Assembly: GCF_003259955.1 (NCBI RefSeq)
Contig: NZ_QLMK01000003.1
Span: 186,001 to 250,000 of the forward strand
Origin: Falsochrobactrum ovis
GTDB lineage: Bacteria > Pseudomonadota > Alphaproteobacteria > Rhizobiales > Rhizobiaceae
Reading direction: 5' to 3'
DNA: 64,000 bases
In this document: in pieces, positions 8,082 to 17,758 of the stretch
How positions within the stretch are numbered: position 1 is the first letter of the stretch
How the letters are laid out: each line of letters begins with the position of its first letter
Notes under the pieces: generated by a model
The model's database searches: none
Told to the model about the DNA's origin: nothing
What the model saw: only the letters and a program-made list of their open reading frames with translations
Position numbers and translations under genes: made by a program

Positions 8082-11000
8082 ATGTCAGGCTCATACCCCT
8101 TCATCGATATTGCTGCGCTGGATGAGATCCGCGGCGGCTTTGTAAAAGGTGATGCGCAGCTTGTGCTGTCGACTGACCTTTCGGAAGTGTTGTGGGCAAA
8201 TGGGCCCGGCGCGGCTTTGTTCGGCTATCAAAAAATTAATGATATGATCGGCCAGAATTTCCATTTCCCGATTGCAGCGCGCCGACAAATCGAAACTGCT
8301 TTATCCGGAGAAGTCCCCAATATAGTAAGTGTCCGCCTAGCGAGCGGGTTGCGATCTGAACTTACGCAGCTGCGAATTTCCCGCATCAAGCTACCGGACG
8401 CAGCAGAAGGCATACTTCTGGCCGCACAGCAGCACAATTCGCCCGATGCTATGATCGCGGGCGTCTATGATGACACCTCCCATATAGCAATCCTTGACGC
8501 ATCAGCAAATCTGTTAGCGGCAAGTCCGAACTTCGCATCCCTCAATATTTCATCTTCGACATTAGAAGATTTAATCGTCGAAGTTGGCAATGCCCACAAC
8601 CATATCGTCAAACGCCACATTCGCGCTGGTCAAGATTCGATCCCGGGCGCAATCACTCGCCTGTCTGACAACCCAGCTAAGCATATGCTCTGTGTTGCAC
8701 AAGAAAGCTCGACCGTGAACCCTGTTCAAGCGACGAGTGATGCCGTTAAGCGGGATGAAAAAACCACTGACATTGAGCCAGACGACCAGCGTGCGCCGCT
8801 CAATAATTTTTTATTTGATCGCTACGGCCCTCCTGCTCGTTTTATTTGGAAAACCAATGCAGAAGGTATCTTCACCGAGGTGTCGCCTGAATTTGCTTCC
8901 ATCATCGGGCCCAATGCCGCTGACATTATCGGTCGCAAATTCACAGAAGTCGCCAAAGTATTTGGCTTCGACACAGATGGCAGCATCGGCGCGTTGTTGA
9001 AAAAGCGGGACACTTGGTCTGGAAAGCGCCTACTTTGGCCAGCAGAGGGAACCAACCTGCGTGTACCGGTGGAGTTAGCCGCTCTACCCGTCTACTCTCG
9101 CGACCGCGCCTTTGTCGGCTTTCGCGGATTTGGTCTCGTCAACCCAAGCGAAGCAATTGAAGACCCGGAAGCGTTAGGTCTCGTGCTGGCTGGAGATCTT
9201 CCGCCAAATCGCACAGTGGAAGAAACCGCACCGGAAGTTGCCGATGCCTCGGATAATCCGCTAGCATTGTCCGAAGAAGTCGCCAATGATGATCGAGCTG
9301 AAAAAATCGCATCCAGACAGCCGATCGAATTTACCCCTAATCCCGGACGACGAGCGGACGACAGGGTAATCGAGCTGCTGAATGTTGCCGCACGTGAAAA
9401 GCTTCTGGCCGATCAGGCTAAAGCTAAGAAAGCCAAACAGCAAACAGAACCGCGCCCGGAAGGCGGTTTGACACCGGCTGAACGCAATGCATTTCGTGAA
9501 ATTGCAGAGCGGCTTCGCAAACATGGAATTTCCAACACATCAGAGTCTGATAAAGACGCCATAGAGAAATCCGCGCCGGCTCCGGAGCAAACGCGCAATC
9601 AAGCTTTGGCCAATCTTACGGAAAGCGCGGTGCAGAACGCAGCAACCTCCGCGGACCAAGCAAATGCACCGGACGAAGCTGCTCTTCTTTCTCAATTGCC
9701 AATCCCGGTGATCATTCATTCTGGAGACGTAATTCATTATATCAATCAATCATTTATTGATGTGACCGGATATGAAACGGTTAAAGATATACAGGATGCG
9801 GGCGGTCTAGAAGCGCTGTTTAACAGCGAGCCCGAAGATGGTAAAAAATGCGAAGGTCTCTTGCTTCATCGTGCCGACGGCACGGAGACGGTTGTTGACG
9901 CTCATTTGAATGTAATCTCGTGGCGCAACCAGCACGCTATCATGCTCAGCCTGATGCCAGTCGCAAAGACCGATGAAACTGCAACAAGTACCGATGTTGA
10001 AAATAATCTTCAACTGGAAAACCAAGCACTTGAAACGCAGGTAGACGAACTTAAAACGATTTTGGATACCGCCACCGATGGTGTGGTTTTGATCGATCCC
10101 CAAGGCCGAATTCGCTCTATGAACCATTCGGCGTCCGCCTTGTTTGGGTATGAGAAAGAAGATACGGAAGGTCAATTCTTCTCGATCCTCTTTGCTGTCG
10201 AAAGCCAACGTGCAGCAATGGATTATTTGCACGGCCTATCTGATAATGGTGTCATGAGCGTGCTCAATGATGGCCGTGAAGTCATTGGTCGTGAAGTAAA
10301 TGGCGGCTTTATTCCATTGTTTATGACTATCGGGAAACTGCCAAATGCTGGGGGTTTTTGTGCCGTTCTGCGGGATATTACCCAATGGAAACGCACCGAA
10401 GAAGAACTAACCAAGGCACGTAAAGAAGCGGAGCGCGCTTCAACGCAAAAGACTGAATTTCTCGCACGGATCAGTCATGAAATACGCACCCCTCTCAACG
10501 CCATTATTGGTTTCTCCGAACTGATGGTCGACGAAAAATTCGGGCCTATCGGTAATGATCGCTATCGGGATTATTTGCGCGATATTAATCGTTCCGGCAA
10601 TCACGTGCTCGCACTGATCAATGATTTACTTGATATTTCCAAGATTGAAGCCGGTGGGCTTGATCTCCAGTTTGAAGCAGTATCGCTGAACGATGCTATC
10701 GGTGAAGCAATTGCATTAATGCAGCCGCAAGCCAATCGAGATCGCGTAATTATCCGCTCTAGTTTCCAGCCTAACCTGCCGGATATTGTGGCTGATGCAC
10801 GCTCAATCAAACAGGTTGCGCTCAACCTTCTATCAAATGCCGTCCGCTATACTGCAACCGGTGGCCAAGTTATCGTTTCGACAAATTATGAATTGAACGG
10901 CGATGTTGTCATACGCGTGCGCGATACCGGCGTGGGTATGAGCAAAGAAGAAATTGAGCAAGCGCTCAAGCCGTTCCGCCAGGTTAACACATTGCAACGG

Positions 11001-11171
11001 CGACCGATTGATAATCCGAAAGATTGGCGCGGCGAAGGAACCGGCCTTGGCCTGCCCTTGACCAAAGCTATGGTGGAAGCCAACCGAGCGCAGTTTTCAA
11101 TCGACTCGATACCAAGCCGGGGAACGGTGGTGGAGATCATTTTTCCGCCCACACGCGTTCTCGCAGACTGA
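8082..11171 (+). CDS. pdhS: Cytoplasmic multi-PAS sensor histidine kinase, PdhS-like
   Basis: A 1029-residue kinase with no membrane helix. PAS-like segments occur at about residues 26-110, 250-355 (RFIWKTNAEGIFTEVSPEF), 543-640 and 660-785 (ILDTATDGVVLIDPQGRI), separated by an acidic/alanine-rich stretch. The dimerisation box is FLARISHEIRTPLNAIIGF with H799 as the phosphorylated histidine. The ATPase domain carries NLLSNAVRYT, DTGVGMS and GEGTGLGLPL. Size, cytoplasmic location and H-box match Brucella PdhS, a pole-localised kinase of the PleC/DivJ family acting on DivK. An AAAGGA box precedes the ATG. Gene name by resemblance and context; a paralogous PleC/DivJ-type kinase is the main alternative. 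Confidence 0.8.
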   Translation: MSGSYPFIDIAALDEIRGGFVKGDAQLVLSTDLSEVLWANGPGAALFGYQKINDMIGQNFHFPIAARRQIETALSGEVPNIVSVRLASGLRSELTQLRISRIKLPDAAEGILLAAQQHNSPDAMIAGVYDDTSHIAILDASANLLAASPNFASLNISSSTLEDLIVEVGNAHNHIVKRHIRAGQDSIPGAITRLSDNPAKHMLCVAQESSTVNPVQATSDAVKRDEKTTDIEPDDQRAPLNNFLFDRYGPPARFIWKTNAEGIFTEVSPEFASIIGPNAADIIGRKFTEVAKVFGFDTDGSIGALLKKRDTWSGKRLLWPAEGTNLRVPVELAALPVYSRDRAFVGFRGFGLVNPSEAIEDPEALGLVLAGDLPPNRTVEETAPEVADASDNPLALSEEVANDDRAEKIASRQPIEFTPNPGRRADDRVIELLNVAAREKLLADQAKAKKAKQQTEPRPEGGLTPAERNAFREIAERLRKHGISNTSESDKDAIEKSAPAPEQTRNQALANLTESAVQNAATSADQANAPDEAALLSQLPIPVIIHSGDVIHYINQSFIDVTGYETVKDIQDAGGLEALFNSEPEDGKKCEGLLLHRADGTETVVDAHLNVISWRNQHAIMLSLMPVAKTDETATSTDVENNLQLENQALETQVDELKTILDTATDGVVLIDPQGRIRSMNHSASALFGYEKEDTEGQFFSILFAVESQRAAMDYLHGLSDNGVMSVLNDGREVIGREVNGGFIPLFMTIGKLPNAGGFCAVLRDITQWKRTEEELTKARKEAERASTQKTEFLARISHEIRTPLNAIIGFSELMVDEKFGPIGNDRYRDYLRDINRSGNHVLALINDLLDISKIEAGGLDLQFEAVSLNDAIGEAIALMQPQANRDRVIIRSSFQPNLPDIVADARSIKQVALNLLSNAVRYTATGGQVIVSTNYELNGDVVIRVRDTGVGMSKEEIEQALKPFRQVNTLQRRPIDNPKDWRGEGTGLGLPLTKAMVEANRAQFSIDSIPSRGTVVEIIFPPTRVLAD

Positions 11172-11364
11172 ACCCGCGTTCCTTTGAAGCGCTTTTGAGA
11201 TCTCGCTCAGTTCGATTTATCGATCTAAGCCTTAAGTTACTTATGCCAGCTCATTCTAATGCAGCGTTCACAAAAGGCGACGGGAACCAAATGTAATGTC
11301 TTTGCGACATGACTTTAATGGTTTACTGATCAAGCCGTTAACTTTGTGATTGAACGGAAGGTTT

Positions 11365-13290
11365 ATGCGCTGGCCTAAAGTAATCCGCCTTGTAATTGCG
11401 CTTATCATTCTTGGTGCGGCCGCAATGGCAACATTGCTTGCGGTAATCCCATTCGTGGTTTCCACGGATGCAATCCGCGTTCGGCTGGCACAGGAAATAA
11501 GCGCATGGACGGGCTATAGCGTCGAGTTGCAACAGGCGCCTCGTTTAAGGGTGTTTCCAGTATTGCGGGCGTCCTTAAACGGCGTAGCTTTGAGCAAAAT
11601 GACAGACCAGCGCTCCACCCCTTGGATGAGCGCTGACCGCATTGATGTCGAATTATCTCCGCTCGACGCTCTAATGGGACGCTTGTCCTTTTCAGAAACC
11701 CATCTCATTCGACCACATTTCAACATTGTTGGCCCGGTCGATAATTTTTCCGGTTTTCTTGACGCTATCACCAAATCTAATGGCCGCCTTGGAACGGCGA
11801 TTCGTGCGCAAAAAGCGCTGCTGCAAAATGGCTCAAACGATAATACGACCGCCAGCAAACAAGCTTCTCAACCGTTTGGGCGAGTAGTCATCCGTGATGG
11901 CACAATTTCCTATGCGCGCCCCAATGATGATGAAGAAAAGTCAAACGCGGCGGAACAACAAGTTACCAAACTCAATGCCACTCTGGATTGGCCGCAAACT
12001 TCGGGCGTGGCCAGCTTGCGAGGCACTGCTGTCTGGCGTGATGAAGACACCCAATTTAATGTAAGTGCTGCTCAAGCCCTACAATTGTTAGCGGGCGGCA
12101 CCTCTGAAATAGCCGCTACACTCAATGCTGCGCCGATTAACCTATCCTTTGTAGGTCGCGCTAACATCTCCAGCGATCGTTTTTTCGAAGGCAACTTGTC
12201 TACCAAAACGCCCTCCTTAAACGGCGCAGCCCGCTGGCTTAGTTTGCCTCCTATAATCGGTCGTACACAGATTGGTAATTTCTCCCTAAACTCTGCCATC
12301 ACCTTCACTCCGCAACGCTTGAAATTTGCGGATGTCGAATTGAAAGCAGATGAAAATCCCGCCAGAGGGGTCATTGAAATTGGGTTTGAGAAAGATCAAC
12401 CTGCAGCATCCGCGACACTTGCGTTTGACCGGCTAGATTTGAAAAGATTTTTCTCGGTCTTCGTGCCTCTCCCGGATAATCAACCATTATCACCCAATGA
12501 ACGCAATCAAACGGACCGTGATTTAATTGACACCAGTTTCATTGATCACGCCGAACTTGATTTACGTCTTTCAGCGCAGAGCGCCACTGCTGGCCGCATC
12601 AATCTTTCCGATCTGGCGGCTGCGGTTCAAATACGTGGCGGGCGGGCAATGTTCGATATCGGAGACGCGAAAGCATTTAATGGAATGCTTCAAGCCAATT
12701 TACAGATTGTGCGCGATCTAAAATCAGCCAGCGGCGAATTACGCTTTAACGCAACCGATATTAATAGCGCCCAATTATTCGCAGCACTCGGACTAGAGAA
12801 GCCGCTCATTAACGGTACCGGCCGTTTCTCCCTGCTTTTGAAGGGACCTGCCAATCGCTGGTCCACTCTTTTGCCAAAGGCGCAAGGAAACCTCACTGCC
12901 CAATTTGGAAATGGGGAAGTGCAAGGCTTTTCATTGCAAGATTTTCTTGCAAATGCGCAGAATCAGCGTTTCTTTGCTTTGGAAAGAAAAGACAACACCT
13001 CTTTACCGTTCACTCATTTGGAGCTTAAAGCACAACTATCAGAAGGTGTGGCCACGATTGAAAATGCACGCCTGAATACCCCCGATCAAGCTGTGGAATT
13101 GGCCGGAATTGTTCCTTTCATAACGCGGAGTTTGGCACTCAGCGGTGAAGTGATTTTTCCATCTCCTCAACCACCCGCTTCACAAGACAATACCCAGCCC
13201 ACAGCCTCCCCCGCAAAACCGCCTCTGCATTTTTTCGTCGGCGGATCCTGGGATCGGCCGTTTATTTCGCCAGCGCTTCCCGGCCAATAA
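11365..13290 (+). CDS. AsmA-family envelope protein
   Basis: A 641-residue protein with one N-terminal membrane helix (VIRLVIALIILGAAAMATLL) followed by a large periplasmic part. The AsmA signature is visible at the start of the soluble part (WTGYSVELQQAPRLRVFPVL and ADRIDVELSPLDALMGRLS) and in the C-terminal segment (GTGRFSLLLKGPANRW, LTAQFGNGEVQGFSLQD). The family comprises bridge-like proteins linked to outer-membrane lipid homeostasis. I chose the ATG at 11365, preceded by GGAAGG, over an in-frame TTG at 11350 with no ribosome-binding site. It lies downstream of pdhS on the same strand, but the 190-base gap argues for its own promoter. Confidence 0.88.
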   Translation: MRWPKVIRLVIALIILGAAAMATLLAVIPFVVSTDAIRVRLAQEISAWTGYSVELQQAPRLRVFPVLRASLNGVALSKMTDQRSTPWMSADRIDVELSPLDALMGRLSFSETHLIRPHFNIVGPVDNFSGFLDAITKSNGRLGTAIRAQKALLQNGSNDNTTASKQASQPFGRVVIRDGTISYARPNDDEEKSNAAEQQVTKLNATLDWPQTSGVASLRGTAVWRDEDTQFNVSAAQALQLLAGGTSEIAATLNAAPINLSFVGRANISSDRFFEGNLSTKTPSLNGAARWLSLPPIIGRTQIGNFSLNSAITFTPQRLKFADVELKADENPARGVIEIGFEKDQPAASATLAFDRLDLKRFFSVFVPLPDNQPLSPNERNQTDRDLIDTSFIDHAELDLRLSAQSATAGRINLSDLAAAVQIRGGRAMFDIGDAKAFNGMLQANLQIVRDLKSASGELRFNATDINSAQLFAALGLEKPLINGTGRFSLLLKGPANRWSTLLPKAQGNLTAQFGNGEVQGFSLQDFLANAQNQRFFALERKDNTSLPFTHLELKAQLSEGVATIENARLNTPDQAVELAGIVPFITRSLALSGEVIFPSPQPPASQDNTQPTASPAKPPLHFFVGGSWDRPFISPALPGQ

Positions 13291-13293
13291 ATT

Positions 13294-14115
13294 TCAGGTC
13301 AAGCGGAATGCTGCCTGTTCATCGCGCCGACGCTGAACTTCTCGCCGCTTATTAATGACCGAGGCGATAATGACACCGGTCGTTACCAAGCCAATGAGAA
13401 TGGTGCAGATCGCATTGATTTCGGGCGTCACGCCCAGCCGGACTTGCGAGTAAATCTTCATAGGCAGAGTGGTGGCGCCCGGGCCGGAAGTGAAACTCGC
13501 AATCACAAGATCATCAAGCGAAAGCGTGAAAGCAAGCATCCAGCCGGAAACGACTGCGGGAAGAATAACCGGCAAAGTCACCTTGATGAATGTCGTGACC
13601 GATGTCGCTCCCAAATCCATCGCCGCTTCTTCCAATGAGCGATCAAAGCTTAGCAGCCGCGATTGCACCACAACCGCAACAAAGCACATGGAAAAAGTGA
13701 TATGGGCGAGCGTGACGGTAAAAAAACCGCGATCAAAATTCATTGCGACAAAAAGCAATAATAGTGACAGGCCAGTTATCACATCAGGCATGACCAGCGG
13801 TGCATAAACCATGCCGGAAAATAAAATACGCCCCCGAAACCGCGTATAACGCGTAAGCGCAATTGCAGCCAATGTGCCTAAAACAGTCGCAACTGTTGCA
13901 GATAACAGCCCCACCCGAATGGTGACCCAAGCCGCATCCATCAATGCCTGATTACGGAATAACTCGACATACCATTTGGTCGAAAAGCCCGACCAGACGG
14001 TTACGAGGCGCGATTCGTTAAACGAATAAATCACCAGCAACACGATCGGCAGATAAAGAAAGGCAAAGCCAAGCGCGACCGATACAATATTAAAGCGAGA
14101 CCAAGTCGTGTTCAT
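13294..14115 (-). CDS. potI: Spermidine/putrescine ABC transporter permease, PotI/PotC type
   Basis: A 273-residue inner-membrane permease. The EAA loop is SLEEAAMDLGATSVTTFIKV with the TLPVILPAVVSG extension, typical of PotC/PotI. FLYLPIVLLVIYSFNES is the characteristic first helix. A longer open frame exists, but the ATG at 14115 has a GGGGAGGTAGC ribosome-binding site and sits just after the stop of the partner permease. It is the last gene of a minus-strand unit that runs receptor, ATPase, permease, permease. Confidence 0.92.
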   Translation of the reverse strand: MNTTWSRFNIVSVALGFAFLYLPIVLLVIYSFNESRLVTVWSGFSTKWYVELFRNQALMDAAWVTIRVGLLSATVATVLGTLAAIALTRYTRFRGRILFSGMVYAPLVMPDVITGLSLLLLFVAMNFDRGFFTVTLAHITFSMCFVAVVVQSRLLSFDRSLEEAAMDLGATSVTTFIKVTLPVILPAVVSGWMLAFTLSLDDLVIASFTSGPGATTLPMKIYSQVRLGVTPEINAICTILIGLVTTGVIIASVINKRREVQRRRDEQAAFRLT

Positions 14116-14117
14116 TG

Positions 14118-15029
14118 CTACCTCCCCTTTTCCTGCTGCCGAGCTTGTACCTGTTGAAAAATAACAATCGGCACGATCAGCAAAAGGAGAAGAACGACAG
14201 CCACGGCAGATGAAACTGGCCAATCGCGGTTGGAGAAAAATTCACTCCAAATAGTCTTACCAATCATCAGCGTTTGGGAGCCTCCGAGCAGATCGGGGAT
14301 AACGAACTCACCCATTGCCGGAATAAAAACAAGAAAACTGCCCGCGATAATACCGGCTAAAGAGAGTGGAAAGGTAATTTTCCAGAAGGCACCAATCGCT
14401 GTGCAGCCAAGATCCTGTGCAGCCTCGATCAATGAGAAATCCATTTTTTCGAGCGATGAGTAGACGGGCAAAACCATGAAGGGCAAATAGGAATAAACAA
14501 TGCCAATATAGACGGCGGTATCCGTATTTAAAATTGTAAGCGGGGTGTCGATAATATTGAGCCCCATCAAAAACTGGTTAAGCAGACCTTCAGGCTTCAA
14601 AATTCCAATCCATGCATAGACGCGGATGAGAAATGACGTCCAAAAAGGCAGAATCACCAACATGAGTAAAGTGGGACGAATACTGACCGGCGCCCTGGCA
14701 ATGCCATAGGCCATGGGATACCCAATCAGAAGGGTAATAAGCGTCGAAACGGCAGCAATCCGCAAGCTCGAAAGATAGGCTTTATAATAAAGCGGATCGT
14801 CCACCAGCCAAAGATAATTCGCAAATGACAATTCCTTGAACCGGGCCCAGAGCGCAGCCAATCCCTCCGACAGATCGAAGGTTGGTGTATAGGGCGGGAT
14901 CGCCATCGTCACCTCTGAAAGCGAGATTTTAAAGACGATGAAAAACGGCACCAAAAAGAATATCAGCAGCCACAAATATGGTACGGCAATAACGAGCCGA
15001 CTGGTGACGGAAACGATCAATTTTTGCAT
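14118..15029 (-). CDS. potH: Spermidine/putrescine ABC transporter permease, PotH/PotB type
   Basis: A 303-residue permease with about six helices, beginning at the first helix PYLWLLIFFLVPFFIVFKIS. The coupling loop is DFSLIEAAQDLGCTAIGAFW, followed by ITFPLSLAGIIAG. It ends two bases before the second permease start, and its own start lies 19 bases after the ATPase stop. It forms the channel with PotI. Confidence 0.93.
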   Translation of the reverse strand: MQKLIVSVTSRLVIAVPYLWLLIFFLVPFFIVFKISLSEVTMAIPPYTPTFDLSEGLAALWARFKELSFANYLWLVDDPLYYKAYLSSLRIAAVSTLITLLIGYPMAYGIARAPVSIRPTLLMLVILPFWTSFLIRVYAWIGILKPEGLLNQFLMGLNIIDTPLTILNTDTAVYIGIVYSYLPFMVLPVYSSLEKMDFSLIEAAQDLGCTAIGAFWKITFPLSLAGIIAGSFLVFIPAMGEFVIPDLLGGSQTLMIGKTIWSEFFSNRDWPVSSAVAVVLLLLLIVPIVIFQQVQARQQEKGR

Positions 15030-15048
15030 TGGGCGCTCCTGCTCCTTA

Positions 15049-16194
15049 TCACGCTGTCAGCACCAGACCGGCATCGGCATCGAAAGACACCCACACGCGT
15101 TCGTCATAGGTTAGTGGATTTTCCGTCCGCCGCACTGCGTTCAGACTAGCCGCCTTGATCGTGCGGCCATTATCAAGTCTTACGTGAAAGACTGTCATAT
15201 CGCCAAAATAAGCGATGTCCCACAATTCGCCTTCAACCGCGTTGACAGAAGCATCCTCGGGCTTATCCCGGGTTATACGGGTCTTTTCCGGACGGACTGC
15301 ATACCAAACTTTCTGGCCCGGATTTAACTGCTCGCGAGTTTCCGTATGAATGTGAAAACCGAATTTTTCGGTGGCGATTTCTGCCTCTCCGCCAGTCGCC
15401 TTTACGACTTCACCTTCGATTATATTCACATTGCCAATGAAATCGGCAACGAACTTGGAACGTGGCGCTTCATATACTTCAGCTGGCGTCGCCACCTGCA
15501 AAATACTTCCATTTTCCATGATGGCGATACGGTCAGACATCGTCATGGCTTCTTCCTGATCGTGTGTAACCACCAGGAAAGTCAGGCCGAGTTTGACCTG
15601 CAAATCCATTAGCTCAAACTGCGTCTGCTCACGCAGTTTCTTATCCAATGCGCCCAATGGCTCATCCAGAAGCAATACTTTGGGACGTTTGGCAACCGCT
15701 CGGGCGAGAGCTACGCGTTGCCGCTGGCCACCGGAAAGCTGGTGAGGTTTGCGCTTGCCAAATCTTTCAAGCTTCACAAGCTTAAGCATTTCAGCCACGC
15801 GCGCATCGATCTCCGATTTGGCCATTCCATCTTGCTTTAGGCCGAATGCTATATTTTTCTCCACCGTCATATGCGGAAATAATGCATAGGACTGGAACAT
15901 CATATTCACCGGCCGTTTATAGGGCGGGACACCGCGAAGATCTTGCCCATCGAGCATAATGCGGCCTGAATCTGGCTCGTCGAAGCCGGCCAGCATCCGC
16001 AAAAGGGTGGATTTTCCGCTGCCAGACGCTCCCAGCAGAGCAAAAAATTCACGATGGAATATGTTCAACGACAGATTATCAACCGCCGTGAAGTCGCCGA
16101 AAACCTTTGTAACATTTTCAAATGAAATAAATGGTTTTGCGGCTGGATCATTCCATGGCGCAAATGTGCGGCGAAAGCTGCCAAATGATTCCAT
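15049..16194 (-). CDS. potG: Spermidine/putrescine ABC transporter ATP-binding protein, PotG/PotA type
   Basis: A 381-residue ATPase. It has Walker [10 protein letters not shown], signature [13 protein letters not shown], Walker [12 protein letters not shown] and switch region [10 protein letters not shown], then a C-terminal TOBE domain ([12 protein letters not shown]). The ATG at 16194 has a GAGGACGG box; an upstream in-frame ATG lacks one. The gene follows the receptor gene after 156 bases and precedes both permease genes closely, so it is part of the polyamine importer. Confidence 0.93.
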   Translation of the reverse strand: MESFGSFRRTFAPWNDPAAKPFISFENVTKVFGDFTAVDNLSLNIFHREFFALLGASGSGKSTLLRMLAGFDEPDSGRIMLDGQDLRGVPPYKRPVNMMFQSYALFPHMTVEKNIAFGLKQDGMAKSEIDARVAEMLKLVKLERFGKRKPHQLSGGQRQRVALARAVAKRPKVLLLDEPLGALDKKLREQTQFELMDLQVKLGLTFLVVTHDQEEAMTMSDRIAIMENGSILQVATPAEVYEAPRSKFVADFIGNVNIIEGEVVKATGGEAEIATEKFGFHIHTETREQLNPGQKVWYAVRPEKTRITRDKPEDASVNAVEGELWDIAYFGDMTVFHVRLDNGRTIKAASLNAVRRTENPLTYDERVWVSFDADAGLVLTA

Positions 16195-16350
16195 TCCGTC
16201 CTCTATCGATTGATCATAACCCAAATAACGCGCTCGCCCATGGTTGCAAGGCACAGAGCGGCCGCAATTTTAGCGAGCCGCCCTTCTACATGTTTCTTAT
16301 AAAGTTGCAATCGAAGGATGCTTCCAACGATCTGCCAGCAATTTTGACGA

Positions 16351-17454
16351 TTATTGACCTGTAACGATCTTCGTCCAGGCGCGTGTCACGACACGCTGAG
16401 TTTTCGTGTCATAAGGTTCTGGAACGAAAAGCTTTTCCATCACTTCTTCGCTCGGATAAATTTCTGGGTCTTCCAGAATTTCCTTATCGATGAATTCCTG
16501 CGAAGCCTTATTGCCATTTGCATAAAAGATATAGTCTGATGCTTTGGCGGCAACTTCCGGACGCATGATATAGTTCATGAATTCGTGCGCTTCATCAACG
16601 TTTTTGGCGTCCGCAGGGATTGCCATTTGATCGAACCAAATCAATGCACCTTCGGCAGGGATGGAGTAGCCGATCTCTACGCCCTGATTGGCATTTTCAG
16701 CCCGCTCACGAGCCTGAAAGACGTCGCCCGAATAGCCGACCGCCAAACAGATATCACCATTAGCGAGCGCGTTGATATATTCAGAGGAATGGAATTTGCG
16801 GATATTGGGCCGAATTTTGAGATAAAGCTCCTGCGCTTTTTCCAGATCTTCCGCCGACGGAGAATTTGGATCAAGCCCTAGATAGTTCAAAGCAGGCCGG
16901 AGCATTTCACTGCCTGAATCCAGCAAATATATGCCGCAATCTTTAAGTTTTGCCGATTTTTCGGGATCAAACAATACATCCCAAGAATCGATTGTATCGG
17001 TCCCAAGCGCTTCTTTAACTTTGGCTTTGTTATAGCCAATACCCGTCGTACCCCACATATAATTGATGGAATATTCATTGCCCGGATCATAGGTTGCCGC
17101 GCGCGAAGAAATTTCATCCCACATATTCTTAAGGTTCGGAAGTTTTTCCTTATCCAATTTCAGGAAAACGCCTGCAGGAATCTGACGGCCCAGAAATTCG
17201 CCAGAAGGGACCACCAGATCGTAGCCGCTACCACCTGCTAGAAGCTTGGTTTCCAGAATTTCGTTAGAATCATAGACGTCGTAAACGACAGAAATCCCCG
17301 TTTCTTTCTTAAAATCTTCCAGGATAGAATCGTCGATATAGTCCGACCAATTATAAATATGGACCACGCGTTCCTGCGCACTGGCAGGAAGAACAGCAGC
17401 CGAAATACTCAAGGTGGCAAAAGTCGTAGCGCAAAGGAAGGAAGTGATCCTCAT
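16351..17454 (-). CDS. potF: Polyamine ABC transporter substrate-binding protein, PotF/PotD type
   Basis: A 367-residue periplasmic receptor. The signal peptide reads MRITSFLCATTFATLSISAA and runs on to about ASAQ. The mature start VVHIYNWSDYIDDSILEDF is the hallmark of PotF/PotD: the tryptophan, serine and aspartate belong to the polyamine pocket. NYMWGTTGIGYN and IPAEGALIWFDQMAIP are further conserved segments. The ATG at 17454 follows a GGAG box. The gene heads the minus-strand potFGHI-type unit and is divergent from a puuA-type gene, which points to putrescine as the likely ligand. Confidence 0.93.
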   Translation of the reverse strand: MRITSFLCATTFATLSISAAVLPASAQERVVHIYNWSDYIDDSILEDFKKETGISVVYDVYDSNEILETKLLAGGSGYDLVVPSGEFLGRQIPAGVFLKLDKEKLPNLKNMWDEISSRAATYDPGNEYSINYMWGTTGIGYNKAKVKEALGTDTIDSWDVLFDPEKSAKLKDCGIYLLDSGSEMLRPALNYLGLDPNSPSAEDLEKAQELYLKIRPNIRKFHSSEYINALANGDICLAVGYSGDVFQARERAENANQGVEIGYSIPAEGALIWFDQMAIPADAKNVDEAHEFMNYIMRPEVAAKASDYIFYANGNKASQEFIDKEILEDPEIYPSEEVMEKLFVPEPYDTKTQRVVTRAWTKIVTGQ

Positions 17455-17504
17455 TGAGTGCTCCATTCTCTACTGCAATTTCAAGCTGCAGGCTTTAGAT
17501 CGAT

Positions 17505-17510
17505 ATTATA
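17505..17510 (-). promoter_or_regulatory. Candidate -10 box for potF
   Basis: On the minus strand the hexamer is a perfect TATAAT, about 50 bases upstream of the potF start. No good -35 lies at the right distance, so an activator or an extended -10 may be involved. Confidence 0.4.
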
Positions 17511-17723
17511 TTCCGCCCACCTTTTTAGATTGCGATGCATTCGTCAACAGCAGGATGACAGGACGAACAAAAAAATCGTTACCATTGCAAATAAGCTACT
17601 GGAATTCGGTGAAGATGTGCGAGAGCCGATCTCATCACGACCGAGCGATACACAATCAAGTATCAGCGCGAACTCTAAACCTTTTTGCGTGAAGCCATTT
17701 GTCAATCAGCACGGCTACCGCTA

Positions 17724-17745
17724 TCATATAATGATACGAAATCAT
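17724..17745 (+). promoter_or_regulatory. Candidate -10 and operator for puuA
   Basis: ATCAT-ATA-ATGAT-ACGAA-ATCAT gives two overlapping inverted repeats. The first covers a perfect TATAAT (17727-17732). The ATG at 17759 would give a leader of about 20 bases. A repressor bound here would block the -10 box. No PuuR gene is in the window, so the protein that binds is unknown. Confidence 0.4.
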
Positions 17746-17758
17746 TTTTTGGTGTTTG

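Larger units (their letters stand above)
17455..17758. other. Divergent intergenic region between potF and puuA
   Basis: About 300 bases with no gene. It holds a perfect minus-strand TATAAT (17505-17510) facing potF and a perfect plus-strand TATAAT (17727-17732) facing the puuA-type gene, the latter embedded in inverted repeats. It is the shared control region for polyamine uptake and breakdown. Confidence 0.5.
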
